This document shows positions 36,906 to 44,132 of a DNA stretch of 58,766 bases, one piece after another. The notes below the pieces were generated by a model that was not told the origin of the DNA, made no database searches, and saw only the letters and a program-made list of their open reading frames with translations. Both the position numbers and the translations under genes were made by a program. The stretch is from JAMOQA01 sp964420365 (GTDB lineage: Bacteria > Acidobacteriota > Polarisedimenticolia > J045): the NCBI GenBank assembly GCA_964420365.1, contig CAYQTA010000012.1, positions 1 to 58,766 of the forward strand. The letters run 5' to 3'. Position 1 is the stretch's first letter, and each line of letters opens with the position of its first letter.

Positions 36906-37832
36906 TCAGCCGAGGCCGATCCCGAGGACACGAGACCGGGCCTTCCTCCCCGGGATGCCGGGAGGGGAGAGGGGCCGGGCCCGGTGGCGGTAGCGGGCCC
37001 ACGTGTCCAGGCGGGAGAGGTCCAGGTTCTCGGCGAGGAGCCCGAAGCGCGGGTCGCCGAGAAGTCGCTCGACGCGCCGGACCTCGTCCCGTGGCCGCGG
37101 CCGGCGGAGAGCGCGGCTGACCTGGGCCGGGTGGAGCCGGAGCCACTCGGCAACCTGCACCATTCGCGCGTCGGTCCGGTCCCGGGCGACCTGCACGAGC
37201 AGGTCGCGCACCGGTCCCGGCCTGCGGAGCTCGCCGGGCAGGCAGCCGGCCGCGGCGCAGGTGGCCGCGACGACGTCCCGGAAGCGGACCGTGCCGGGAG
37301 CACCTGAAGGAAGCGGTGTTCCCTCGGGCCGGATTCCCTGGACGACCTTTCTCCCGGACGAGGCGAGGGCGTGGTGCCGGGCCGGGTCGGGCAGGATCGG
37401 GACCAGGGGGTGGAGCGCCAGCCCGAGTGCGTCCCGGTAGGTCGAGAGTGGCCATGCGAGGGGGTCGTCCACCAGTCCGTCCGCCACCGGGTTCCGGTGG
37501 ACGTAGACCCGCAGCGCCTCGAGGTGATCGTCGTCGAGGACCTCCTCGACGAAGCGTGCCCGCCGCCAGGCCGGGCCGCTCGTGCCCCTCCGGTGGTTCC
37601 GCATCCGCGCCCACGTTCCGAGGGCCCGGCCGAGCACGACGACATCCCGTGGGTCCGCCAGGACGACGTGCACGTGGGTCGGCATCACCACCATGGCCAG
37701 CACGCGCACGCGCCGGCAGACGATCCGCAGCAGCCACGTCCCCTCCGCCCAGAACTGGAAGAGAAGCTCCCCCCGCACCGACCAGGCGACCACGTGGACC
37801 GGCCGGCCCCCCCGCCGTTTGCCACCGTCCAT
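36906..37832 (-). CDS. REP-associated tyrosine transposase (RAYT, TnpA_REP type)
   Basis: HUH/Y1-superfamily nuclease of 308 residues. The HUH motif is seen as 'VMPTHVHVVLAD' (His53, His55). The likely catalytic tyrosine is Tyr110 in 'ALRVYVHRNPVADGL', in the family context '..NP...GLV..P..WP.STYRD'. A C-terminal region of about 150 residues includes a possible helix-turn-helix ('WLRLHPAQVSRALRRP'). RAYTs are domesticated single-copy relatives of IS200/IS605 transposases that cut at REP sequences. Here the gene is bracketed by repeat arrays on both sides, as expected. There is no left/right IS-type end or second ORF. Confidence 0.85.
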   Translation of the reverse strand: MDGGKRRGGRPVHVVAWSVRGELLFQFWAEGTWLLRIVCRRVRVLAMVVMPTHVHVVLADPRDVVVLGRALGTWARMRNHRRGTSGPAWRRARFVEEVLDDDHLEALRVYVHRNPVADGLVDDPLAWPLSTYRDALGLALHPLVPILPDPARHHALASSGRKVVQGIRPEGTPLPSGAPGTVRFRDVVAATCAAAGCLPGELRRPGPVRDLLVQVARDRTDARMVQVAEWLRLHPAQVSRALRRPRPRDEVRRVERLLGDPRFGLLAENLDLSRLDTWARYRHRARPLSPPGIPGRKARSRVLGIGLG

Positions 37833-37870
37833 GCCGGCACCGTAGCGCAGGCTCCCCGGCCCCGCACGCC

Positions 37871-38022
37871 CCCTCCTCCCCGCCCCGGGAACCGGGGTGA
37901 ACCGGTGGTTCTATCGCGGCGCAGATCCCGAAGTGGTCCACCATCGTCGCCCGGGAACCGGGGTGAACCGGTGGTTCTATCGCGGCGAAAGAAGGATCTC
38001 TCCTCCCCGCCCCGGGAACCCG
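37871..38022. repeat. short palindromic repeat array upstream of the RAYT gene
   Basis: Copies at 37881-37921 and 37948-37987 (identical except one base missing in a C run, period 67) and a third 5' portion at about 38001-38020, sharing 'CTCCTCCCCGCCCCGGGAAC'. Each full copy contains the hairpin GAACC-ggt-GGTTC. The family is different from the array on the other side of the gene and from the REP doublets at 10 and 24 kb. Confidence 0.7.
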
Positions 38023-38259
38023 GAGGAGGCTCTCCCGGGGACGGGACTCCGGGCCCGCGGGTACCCCGAGGGCGTGGACCGCGCGACAAGGATGACCGGA
38101 CGGTTCGGCCTCCCTTCCCTGTGACGCCCCTGTGACACCACCTTGACGGACACTACTCCAGGTGCCGTGGCGAAGGTCCGACGGAAGTCGCAGCGGGCAT
38201 GCCGGAAACGCAAACGCCGGAGGCGAAGGCGGGGCGCATATTGTGGGCGAGGGGCTGAA

Positions 38260-38395
38260 TTCGCAAGGACCCTGCAGCCAGGGCCCTCCAGTGCAAGGAA
38301 TCCGGCCCCCGGGGGCCCGAAACTTGCGATTTCGGGCCCTGGACCGCGTTTTCCTTGCACCAGGCGGCCCATGAGTCGGGCGGCTTGCACCCGGG
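38260..38395. repeat. diverged ~136-bp repeat, right copy flanking the RAYT gene
   Basis: Partner of 36717-36852 in direct orientation. It contains a perfect 10-bp inverted repeat, GGGCCCGAAA / TTTCGGGCCC (38313-38339), with loop CTTGCGA. The same CTTGC-type loop is seen in the left copy, where the arms are less perfect. The remaining bases to 38523 hold no gene I recognise. Confidence 0.6.
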
Positions 38396-38523
38396 GGCGT
38401 CTCGATGCTTCCCAGTGCGACGAGGTTGCATCCAGTTCGCCGTCCAGGGTCCGGCGAAGAAGTTCGAGACCGGTAGCGGCGCCGGGCAGGGCCCCGTCGC
38501 CGGGGCGTTCCCCTGCCGGGCGG

Positions 38524-38811
38524 TCACCCGTCGGGGTGGAGCTTGCCGTGGAGGGTCGGCTCCTTGTCCGTCCGGGTGCCGATCTTGATCGCGGTGGAGA
38601 GCCGCGGAACGCCCTCGGCGTGGAGGGTCTCGTGGACCTTCTTGAGGGCCGCGCAGAGGGTGTCGAAGTCGCCCTCCACGTTCGTTCCGTAGGCGTGGAG
38701 CTCGCACTTGAGCCCGGACTCCTCCAGGAGCCGGTGGGCCCGCATCACCTGCTTCCGCACCGAGACGCCGACCCCGAGCGGGATCACCTGGACTTCCGCG
38801 ACGACCTTCAT
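38524..38811 (-). CDS. Thiamine-binding-type protein (MTH1187/YkoF-like)
   Basis: A 95-residue ferredoxin-fold protein of the MTH1187/YqgV family. The strand-helix pattern 'MKVVAEVQVIPLGVGVSVRKQVMRAHRLLEES', 'CELHAYGTNVEGD', 'LSTAIKIGTRTDKEPTL' is characteristic. Relatives bind thiamine or related pyrimidine ligands; the biological role is not defined. GGAGG before the ATG. The 5' leader carries a perfect 8-bp hairpin GGGGTCCC-ccgc-GGGACCCC just before the ribosome site, and a promoter (TTCTCA, 16 bases, TATTCT) overlaps the inverted repeats at 38866-38896. Confidence 0.85.
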   Translation of the reverse strand: MKVVAEVQVIPLGVGVSVRKQVMRAHRLLEESGLKCELHAYGTNVEGDFDTLCAALKKVHETLHAEGVPRLSTAIKIGTRTDKEPTLHGKLHPDG

Positions 38812-38865
38812 CTCGTTGCCTCCTTCCCCCGGGGTCCCGCGGGGGACCCCGCCGTTTTCGCAGGA

Positions 38866-38896
38866 TGAGAATAGCGCCGGTTCTCAGGTTGAGAAC
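38866..38896. promoter_or_regulatory. TGAGAA inverted repeats, candidate enhancer or operator
   Basis: TGAGAAT (38866-38872), GTTCTCA (38880-38886) and TGAGAAC (38890-38896). The last two form a perfect 7-bp inverted repeat with a 3-base spacer. The site is 70-100 bases upstream of the sigma-54 promoter at 38967, the usual distance for an enhancer-binding protein. It also overlaps the probable promoter of the divergent thiamine-binding gene. GTTCTCA recurs at 39009-39015. Confidence 0.5.
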
Positions 38897-38966
38897 GCAC
38901 CGCCGCTCTCGGTCGCGCGTCGAACGGCAACGAACAAGTCCGAACGCCTCCTGGCCCGAGCTCGGC

Positions 38967-38982
38967 TGGCACACCGCTTGCT
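38967..38982 (+). promoter_or_regulatory. sigma-54 (-24/-12) promoter
   Basis: TGGCAC-accgc-TTGCT matches the sigma-54 consensus TGGCAC-N5-TTGCW at all fixed positions, with C before it. It points to the right, away from the thiamine-binding gene and against the Na/Pi gene. Only about 80 bases separate it from a strong intrinsic terminator. Confidence 0.65.
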
Positions 38983-38992
38983 CTATCGAAGG

Positions 38993-39065
38993 GCGCGAGC
39001 AGCTTCAAGTTCTCATGGTTCTCGGGCCGGAATCGCGGGTGAGGCGACCGGCCTTCTCCTTTTTT
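38993..39065 (+). ncRNA. candidate sigma-54-dependent small RNA
   Basis: Predicted transcript of about 70 nt from the -24/-12 promoter (start about 12 bases after the -12 element) to the terminator at 39025-39065. The unstructured 5' part holds two GTTCTC motifs; the 3' half is the terminator stem, a layout seen in many trans-acting small RNAs. There is no open reading frame of note. Existence is inferred purely from promoter and terminator placement. The ~400-base gap 38812-39214 holds nothing else that I recognise. Confidence 0.45.
39025..39065 (+). terminator. strong intrinsic terminator in a gene-free gap
   Basis: Stem GGCCGG / CCGGCC, a 2-base bulge (AA), then TCGC / GCGA around a 7-nt loop, followed by TTCTCCTTTTTT. 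One of the most T-rich tails in the window, yet no plus-strand gene precedes it. Confidence 0.75.
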
Positions 39066-39189
39066 GGAACACCGGGATCCCCCGGGCATCCCGGCCGCCG
39101 AGAAAGAGAGGAGATCGGCCCCCGCCACCGGGCACGGGGCCGGCACGAGAGCTTCCAGGGATTCCGGGCGCTGCTGCCTGGTTTCGCAG

Positions 39190-39215
39190 AAGGCGGGAGC
39201 CGCGGCTCCCGCCTT
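39190..39215 (-). terminator. 26-bp perfect palindrome at the end of the Na/Pi gene
   Basis: AAGGCGGGAGCCG joined directly to its inverse complement. It begins at the stop codon of the Na/Pi cotransporter gene, so it probably folds as the transcript's 3' hairpin. There is no T tract on the minus strand. Confidence 0.5.
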
Positions 39216-41032
39216 CACCTTGCCCGCCCGCGCGGGGAACCGCCGTTGCCGGAGTCGATCTCGGGGCCCAGGTGGTCGGGGCCGGCGTCGGCGGGCTCGG
39301 CGCCGGGGGGGAGGGGAGTGCCGCGCTCGACCCGGTCGAGGAGAATGCGGGCGATCCGGCCGGCGTGGGTGTTCACCTGGCGCATCAGCTCGAGCCAGGC
39401 GAGGTGGAGGGCGTCGGTCCGCTCGCTCGCCTCGATGCCCCGGTGCATCCGGAGGACGTGGGACCGGCGGAGCCGCGCCTCGAGGCGACCGAGCTCCTTC
39501 TTGGTCCGGCGGGCCGCCCGGGCCGCCTCCACGTCCTCCTCGAGCCAGGCCCGGACCGCCTGGCGCAGCAGGTCGAGCGTTCGCTCCCGGTACTCGACCA
39601 GCTCGCGCTCCCCCTCGGCGGAGAACGGTCCGACCGCCGCCTGCTCCCGGTCGAGCTCGAGGGCGTCCTCGGCCAGCGTGGCGATCGTGTCGAGCTCGGC
39701 GACGACCAGGTTCAGCTCGAGGGCGAGGTCGATCTCCTGCCGGCGGAGGTTCTCCTCGCCGATGTCGTTGAGGTAGGCGACGAGCTCCCGCCGCAGCTCG
39801 TGGATCTCCCGGACCCGCCGCCGGATCTCGTCCCAGGAGCCGGGACCGGTCTCCCGGCCGGGCTGGATCGCCTCGTCGGCGAGGGCGAGCACGTCCTCGG
39901 CCAGGATCCCGATCGCGTGGCGGGCCTCGGCCAGGGCCACGTCGGGCGAGGCGATCGGGCCACGGAGGAGGGACCTGTCGAGGTGGACGCGGTGTCGGCC
40001 GTCTTCCCGCGCCGGAACGAGCCGCTCCGCCGCACGGGCGAGGAGGCCGGAAAAGGGCAGCAGGAGGGCCGTGATCGCCACGTTGAAGAGGGTGTGGGCG
40101 TTGGCGATTTCCCGGGGGAGGTTCCCGGTGCCCGGCGTGATCCACTCGACCAGGTCCGCGAACCAGGGAATCCACCAGGCGAAGAGCAGCACGCCGATCA
40201 CCTTGACGAGCACGTGGACCACCGCGACCCGGCGCGCCTCGGGCCGGGTGCCGATGCTGGCGAGCAGGCCCGTCGAGCACGAGCCGACGTTGGCGCCCAG
40301 GATGAAGGGGATCGCTCCCCGGATCGTCACCAGGTGCTGGCTGCCGAGGCCGATCAGGATGCCGATCGTCGCGGTCGACGACTGGAAGAGCACGGTCAGG
40401 ACGAGCCCGGCCAGCAGGCCGACCGGCACGCTCTCGAGGTCACGCAGGGTCCCGACGACGGCGGGCACGTCCCGCAGGGGGCCCAGCGCCGCGGACATGA
40501 TCCCGAGCCCGAGGAAGAGGAGCCCCATCCCCCAGGTCGCCTGGCCGATGCTCCGCCAGGCTTCCCGCCGGGCGAGCGCCCGGAGGGCCAGTCCGCCGGC
40601 CAGCAGCAGCGGGATCAGCCACGTCACCTGGAAGGCCAGGAGCTGGCCGGTGAAGGTGGTCCCGATGTTCGCCCCCATGATCACCGGGATCGTCGCCCGC
40701 AGGTCCATCATCCCGGCCTCGACCAGGGAGATCAGGACCGCCGTGGTCGCGCCGGAGCTGTGGATCGCCGCGGTGCTGATCGCCCCGAGAACGATCCCGA
40801 GCAATGGCCGCCGTCCGAGCTGCTGGAGGAGCTGCCGGACCCGCCCGCCCGACAGGCGCCGGAGCCCCCGGCCCATCGTCTCCATTCCCCCGAGGAGGAG
40901 GGCGAGCCCGCCGACGACGGCCAGCACGGAGAGGGGGCCGAACTCCTCGGGAACCAGGTTCCCGAAGGACGCGAGGAGGGCGAGGGGCGCCGCGGCGGGG
41001 GCCGGGGCCGGCAGGGAAGCAGAAGGCGACAT
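39215..41032 (-). CDS. Na/Pi cotransporter family protein with PhoU-like domain
   Basis: Membrane protein of 605 residues. The N-terminal ~330 residues hold two inverted repeats of the Na+/phosphate cotransporter II fold, with the signature pairs 'IHSSGATTAVLISL' / 'LFQSSTATIGILIGL' and 'MGANIGTTFTGQL' / 'LGANVGSCSTGLL'. Residues ~340-580 are charged helices of PhoU type ('LNDIGEENLRRQEIDLALELNLVVAELD'). Related proteins (YjbB) export phosphate. There is no ribosome site before the ATG, but TATATT stands 10 bases upstream, which would give a nearly leaderless mRNA. Confidence 0.88.
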   Translation of the reverse strand: MSPSASLPAPAPAAAPLALLASFGNLVPEEFGPLSVLAVVGGLALLLGGMETMGRGLRRLSGGRVRQLLQQLGRRPLLGIVLGAISTAAIHSSGATTAVLISLVEAGMMDLRATIPVIMGANIGTTFTGQLLAFQVTWLIPLLLAGGLALRALARREAWRSIGQATWGMGLLFLGLGIMSAALGPLRDVPAVVGTLRDLESVPVGLLAGLVLTVLFQSSTATIGILIGLGSQHLVTIRGAIPFILGANVGSCSTGLLASIGTRPEARRVAVVHVLVKVIGVLLFAWWIPWFADLVEWITPGTGNLPREIANAHTLFNVAITALLLPFSGLLARAAERLVPAREDGRHRVHLDRSLLRGPIASPDVALAEARHAIGILAEDVLALADEAIQPGRETGPGSWDEIRRRVREIHELRRELVAYLNDIGEENLRRQEIDLALELNLVVAELDTIATLAEDALELDREQAAVGPFSAEGERELVEYRERTLDLLRQAVRAWLEEDVEAARAARRTKKELGRLEARLRRSHVLRMHRGIEASERTDALHLAWLELMRQVNTHAGRIARILLDRVERGTPLPPGAEPADAGPDHLGPEIDSGNGGSPRGRAR

Positions 41033-41042
41033 GGCGGGGGCG

Positions 41043-41048
41043 AATATA
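41043..41048 (-). promoter_or_regulatory. -10 element very close to the Na/Pi start
   Basis: TATATT on the minus strand, 10 bases before the ATG at 41032. Transcription would begin 2-4 bases before the start codon. I find no good -35 and no Shine-Dalgarno, which fits a leaderless transcript. Confidence 0.4.
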
Positions 41049-41102
41049 GCGCGCCGGCTGGAGCGGGCCCGGGCCCGGGCCGCGGGGAGGGTCCCGGCCG
41101 GG

Positions 41103-41534
41103 TCAGTCCGCGCCGCCGAACGGCACCTGGCCCTCCCGGTCCGCCATGATCTCGGCGACGGTCGTCCGCTGGAGGCTCTCCTCGATCGCGGCCATCGCCT
41201 GGTCGAGCCGCCGGTGGAGCGGACAGAGCGCGTGGCGGTGCTCCGGCAGGTGGAGGGGGCACTCCCGGATCCGCTGGATCGGGTCGACCGCGGAGACCAC
41301 GTCGAGGATCGTCAGGTCCGCCGGGTCCCGGGCGAGGGTGAACCCGCCCCCGAGACCCCGCCGGGAGGCGACGATCCCGGCCCGCACCAGCACCTGGAGG
41401 ACCTTCGAGAGGTAGTCGGCCGGCACGCGGGTCTTCTCGGCGATCTCCCGCGTGGTCAGCGGCCGGTCCCGGTGGCCGGCCAGGGAGACGACGGCACGCA
41501 GGGCGTACTCGGCGGTCTGGGAGATCGTGTTCAC
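41103..41534 (-). CDS. Rrf2-family regulator (IscR/NsrR-like), probably NO- or Fe-S-sensing
   Basis: A 143-residue winged-helix protein with the Rrf2 opening 'ISQTAEYALRAVVSLA' and HTH 'LTTREIAEKTRVPADYLSKVLQVLVRAGIV', then 'SRRGLGGGFTLARDP'. Cluster ligands align with E. coli IscR numbering: Cys92, Cys104 and His107 are present, but the middle cysteine (98) is glutamate. Glu9 lies where NsrR has its N-terminal acidic ligand. GTG start with GGAGGAAG upstream. Divergent from a nitric oxide reductase gene with overlapping promoters, so it most likely represses that gene in the absence of NO. Confidence 0.87.
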   Translation of the reverse strand: MNTISQTAEYALRAVVSLAGHRDRPLTTREIAEKTRVPADYLSKVLQVLVRAGIVASRRGLGGGFTLARDPADLTILDVVSAVDPIQRIRECPLHLPEHRHALCPLHRRLDQAMAAIEESLQRTTVAEIMADREGQVPFGGAD

Positions 41535-41649
41535 GGCCTGCTTCCTCCGTGTTCCCCGCCCGGTCGCCCGGGGCAGGCGGCTCGGCGCCGCCCGGGGACG
41601 TCCTTCTTCCCGGCCGGCGCCGGGTCCCGGGTCCGCAAGAAAACGGACC

Positions 41650-41705
41650 TTGACATCCAGAATAGGCGGCCGTAGCATTCCCGTCAATACCGGATATACG
41701 TATCC
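41650..41705. promoter_or_regulatory. overlapping divergent promoters and operator of rrf2 and norZ
   Basis: Plus strand: TTGACA (41650-41655), 17 bases, TAGCAT (41673-41678). Minus strand: TTGACG (41682-41687), 17 bases, TATTCT (41659-41664). Each -10 lies in the spacer of the other promoter, so both cannot be occupied together. A palindrome GGATA-tacg-TATCC (41692-41705) lies at the likely start of the norZ transcript and overlaps or abuts the minus -35: a candidate repressor site. ATCCAGAA occurs twice (about 41655 and 41702). Confidence 0.7.
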
Positions 41706-41768
41706 AGAACTCCATGACTGCGGGCGGGCGGCGACGGAGCCCCGGCCCGGCGGGAGGGAACGAGAGCG

Positions 41769-44027
41769 ATGAGTTCGACACGCAAGGCCTGGACCGCGTT
41801 CGCCCTGGTGGTGGCGCTCTCCTTCGCGGTTCTCGGTTACTACGGCTACCAGGTGTACGTGCAGGCCCCGCCGATCCCGGACCGGGTCGTCACGCCGGGC
41901 GGACGGGTGCTCTGGACCGGCGAGGAGATCCGCACGGGCCAGAACGCCTGGCAGTCGGTCGGCGGCCACGACCTCGGTTCCGTCTGGGGCCACGGGGCCT
42001 ACGTCGCCCCGGACTGGTCGGCGGACTGGCTGCACCGGGAGGCGGTGACGATGGCGGACCTGCTGGCGAGGGAACGCCACGGCCGCCCGTTCGAGGCGCT
42101 CGACGCGCCGACCCGGGCCGCGATCCGCGAGCTGGTCTCGGCGGAGCTGAAGGCGAACGCGTTCGATCCCGCGTCCGGTGACCTGGTGATCTCCCCGCTC
42201 CGGGCCCGGGCGGCCGAGGCGGTCGCCGACCACTACGACGCCCTGTTCGGGGACGACCCGGCCCTCGACGAGCTGCGCGAGGACTACGCGATGCGCAAGC
42301 CGACGATCCCCGACCCGGATCGCCGGCGCGCCCTGTCCGCCTTCTTCTTCTGGACGTCGTGGGCGTGTGCCGCGAAGCGTCCCGGCAGCGACGTCAGCTA
42401 CACGAACGACTGGCCGCCCGACCCGTTCGTCGGCAACGAGCCCTCGGCCCCGGTCGTCGTCTGGTCGCTGATCAGCATCCTCGCCCTCCTCGCCGGGGTC
42501 GGCGCCCTCGCCTGGTACATGGCGGCGGGCCGGGAGGATGAGCCGGCGCCGGTGCCGGGGAAGGACCCGCTCCTCGGCCTCCAACCGACGCCCTCGATGC
42601 TGGCGACGGCGAAGTACTTCTGGGTCGTCTGCCTGCTGATGCTCGTGCAGGTGGGCGTCGGCATCCTCACCGCCCACTACGGGGTCGAGGGACAGGGCCT
42701 GTTCGGGTTCGACCTGGCGCAGTGGCTTCCCTACAGCGTCGTCCGCACCTGGCACGTGCAGACCGGCATCTTCTGGATCGCCACCGCGTGGCTCGCGACC
42801 GGCCTCTTCGTCGCCCCGGCCGTCGGTGGGAAGGAGCCCCGCCACCAGCGCCTGGGCGTCAACGTGCTGTTCCTCGCGCTCCTCGTGATCGTCGGCGGCT
42901 CCCTGGCCGGCGAGTGGCTCGGCGCGATGCAGAAGCTCGATCTCGGGACGAACTTCTGGTTCGGCCACCAGGGCTACGAGTACGTGGAGCTCGGACGGTT
43001 CTGGCAGATCTTCCTCTTCGCCGGGCTGTTCATCTGGCTCTTCCTGCTGGTGCGGGCGCTCCTGCCCGCGCTGCGGGGCGACCGGGAGAGCGGTCCCCTG
43101 CTGCGCCTGTTCGTCATCGCCTCCGCGGCCATCGGCCTGTTCTACGGCGCCGGCCTGATGTGGGGGCAGCACACCCCGCTCTCCGTCACCGAGTACTGGC
43201 GCTGGTGGGTCGTGCACCTGTGGGTCGAGGGCTTCTTCGAGGTGTTCGCCACCGTCGTGATCGCCTTCCTCTTCGCGCGGATGGGCCTCGTGCGGGCGAG
43301 CACCGCCGGCCGGGCCGCCATCTTCTCGAGCACGATCTACCTGACGGGCGGCATCATCGGCACGATGCACCACCTCTACTTCGCCGGGACGCCGACGGCG
43401 GTGCTCGCGTGGGGCGCGGTCTTCTCCGCCCTCGAGATCGTGCCGCTGGTGCTGGTCGGGTTCGAGGCGGTGCGGAACTACCGGGAGGCGAAGGCCGCGG
43501 AGTGGATCGCCCACTACCGCTGGCCGATCTACTTCTTCGTCGCCGTCGCCTTCTGGAACCTGGTCGGGGCGGGCCTCTTCGGGTTCCTGATCAACCCGCC
43601 GATCGCGCTGTACTACCTGCAGGGGCTGAACACGACGCCGGTCCACGGGCACACGGCCCTCTTCGGCGTCTACGGGATGCTGGGGATCGGGCTGATGCTC
43701 TTCAGCCTGCGCGCGATGAAGCCGCGGGTGCAGTGGAACGACCGGGTGCTCGCGCTCTCCTTCTGGGCACTCAACCTGGGCCTCGTCCTGATGGTGCTGC
43801 TCAGCCTGCTGCCGATCGGTCTTTCGCAGGCGGTGGCCTCGATCACCGAGGGGCTCTGGTACGCGCGCTCGGCCGAGTTCCTGCAGCAGCCGTACCTGCA
43901 GACCCTGCGCTGGATGCGGGTTCCCGGGGACGTGGTCTTCGCCCTCGGGATGCTCGGGGTCGGCGTCTTCGTCGTCGGCCTCTCGACGGGCTGGTCCGTG
44001 AGGGGCGTCCGGCCCGACGCCGACTGA
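41769..44027 (+). CDS. norZ: Quinol-dependent nitric oxide reductase (qNor)
   Basis: Reduces NO to N2O with quinol; detoxification or denitrification. The 752-residue single-subunit enzyme has the qNor N-terminal extension (signal-anchor helix, then a periplasmic cytochrome-c-like fold without haem c, 'TGEEIRTGQNAWQSVGG'), followed by 12-13 membrane helices. Haem and FeB histidines are visible in 'RTWHVQTGIFW', 'VVHLWVEGFFE' and 'GTMHHLYFAG', plus the C-terminal 'HGHTALFGVYG'. The FeB glutamate is in 'EGFFEVF'. Start ATG has GGGAGGG upstream. The divergent Rrf2 gene is the expected regulator. Confidence 0.94.
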   Translation: MSSTRKAWTAFALVVALSFAVLGYYGYQVYVQAPPIPDRVVTPGGRVLWTGEEIRTGQNAWQSVGGHDLGSVWGHGAYVAPDWSADWLHREAVTMADLLARERHGRPFEALDAPTRAAIRELVSAELKANAFDPASGDLVISPLRARAAEAVADHYDALFGDDPALDELREDYAMRKPTIPDPDRRRALSAFFFWTSWACAAKRPGSDVSYTNDWPPDPFVGNEPSAPVVVWSLISILALLAGVGALAWYMAAGREDEPAPVPGKDPLLGLQPTPSMLATAKYFWVVCLLMLVQVGVGILTAHYGVEGQGLFGFDLAQWLPYSVVRTWHVQTGIFWIATAWLATGLFVAPAVGGKEPRHQRLGVNVLFLALLVIVGGSLAGEWLGAMQKLDLGTNFWFGHQGYEYVELGRFWQIFLFAGLFIWLFLLVRALLPALRGDRESGPLLRLFVIASAAIGLFYGAGLMWGQHTPLSVTEYWRWWVVHLWVEGFFEVFATVVIAFLFARMGLVRASTAGRAAIFSSTIYLTGGIIGTMHHLYFAGTPTAVLAWGAVFSALEIVPLVLVGFEAVRNYREAKAAEWIAHYRWPIYFFVAVAFWNLVGAGLFGFLINPPIALYYLQGLNTTPVHGHTALFGVYGMLGIGLMLFSLRAMKPRVQWNDRVLALSFWALNLGLVLMVLLSLLPIGLSQAVASITEGLWYARSAEFLQQPYLQTLRWMRVPGDVVFALGMLGVGVFVVGLSTGWSVRGVRPDAD

Positions 44028-44132
44028 CCGGGAGCCCGCGGGGCACCGGGCCGGGGCCGCGGGCGATCCCCGCGGCCCCGGTCGCGCCCGTCTCCGGGCC
44101 CGGTATCCTGCCGGCGGGAGGAGGATCGCGCG

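Noticed and set aside
36906..37832. Complete insertion sequence of the IS200/IS605 type
   Set aside because: No tnpB/iscB partner and no defined element ends; sequence pattern and flanking repeats fit a stand-alone RAYT better.
38812..39000. TPP riboswitch upstream of the thiamine-binding gene
   Set aside because: The CTGAGA element is hinted at, but the conserved GCG-AGGGA part and the P2/P4 arms are absent.
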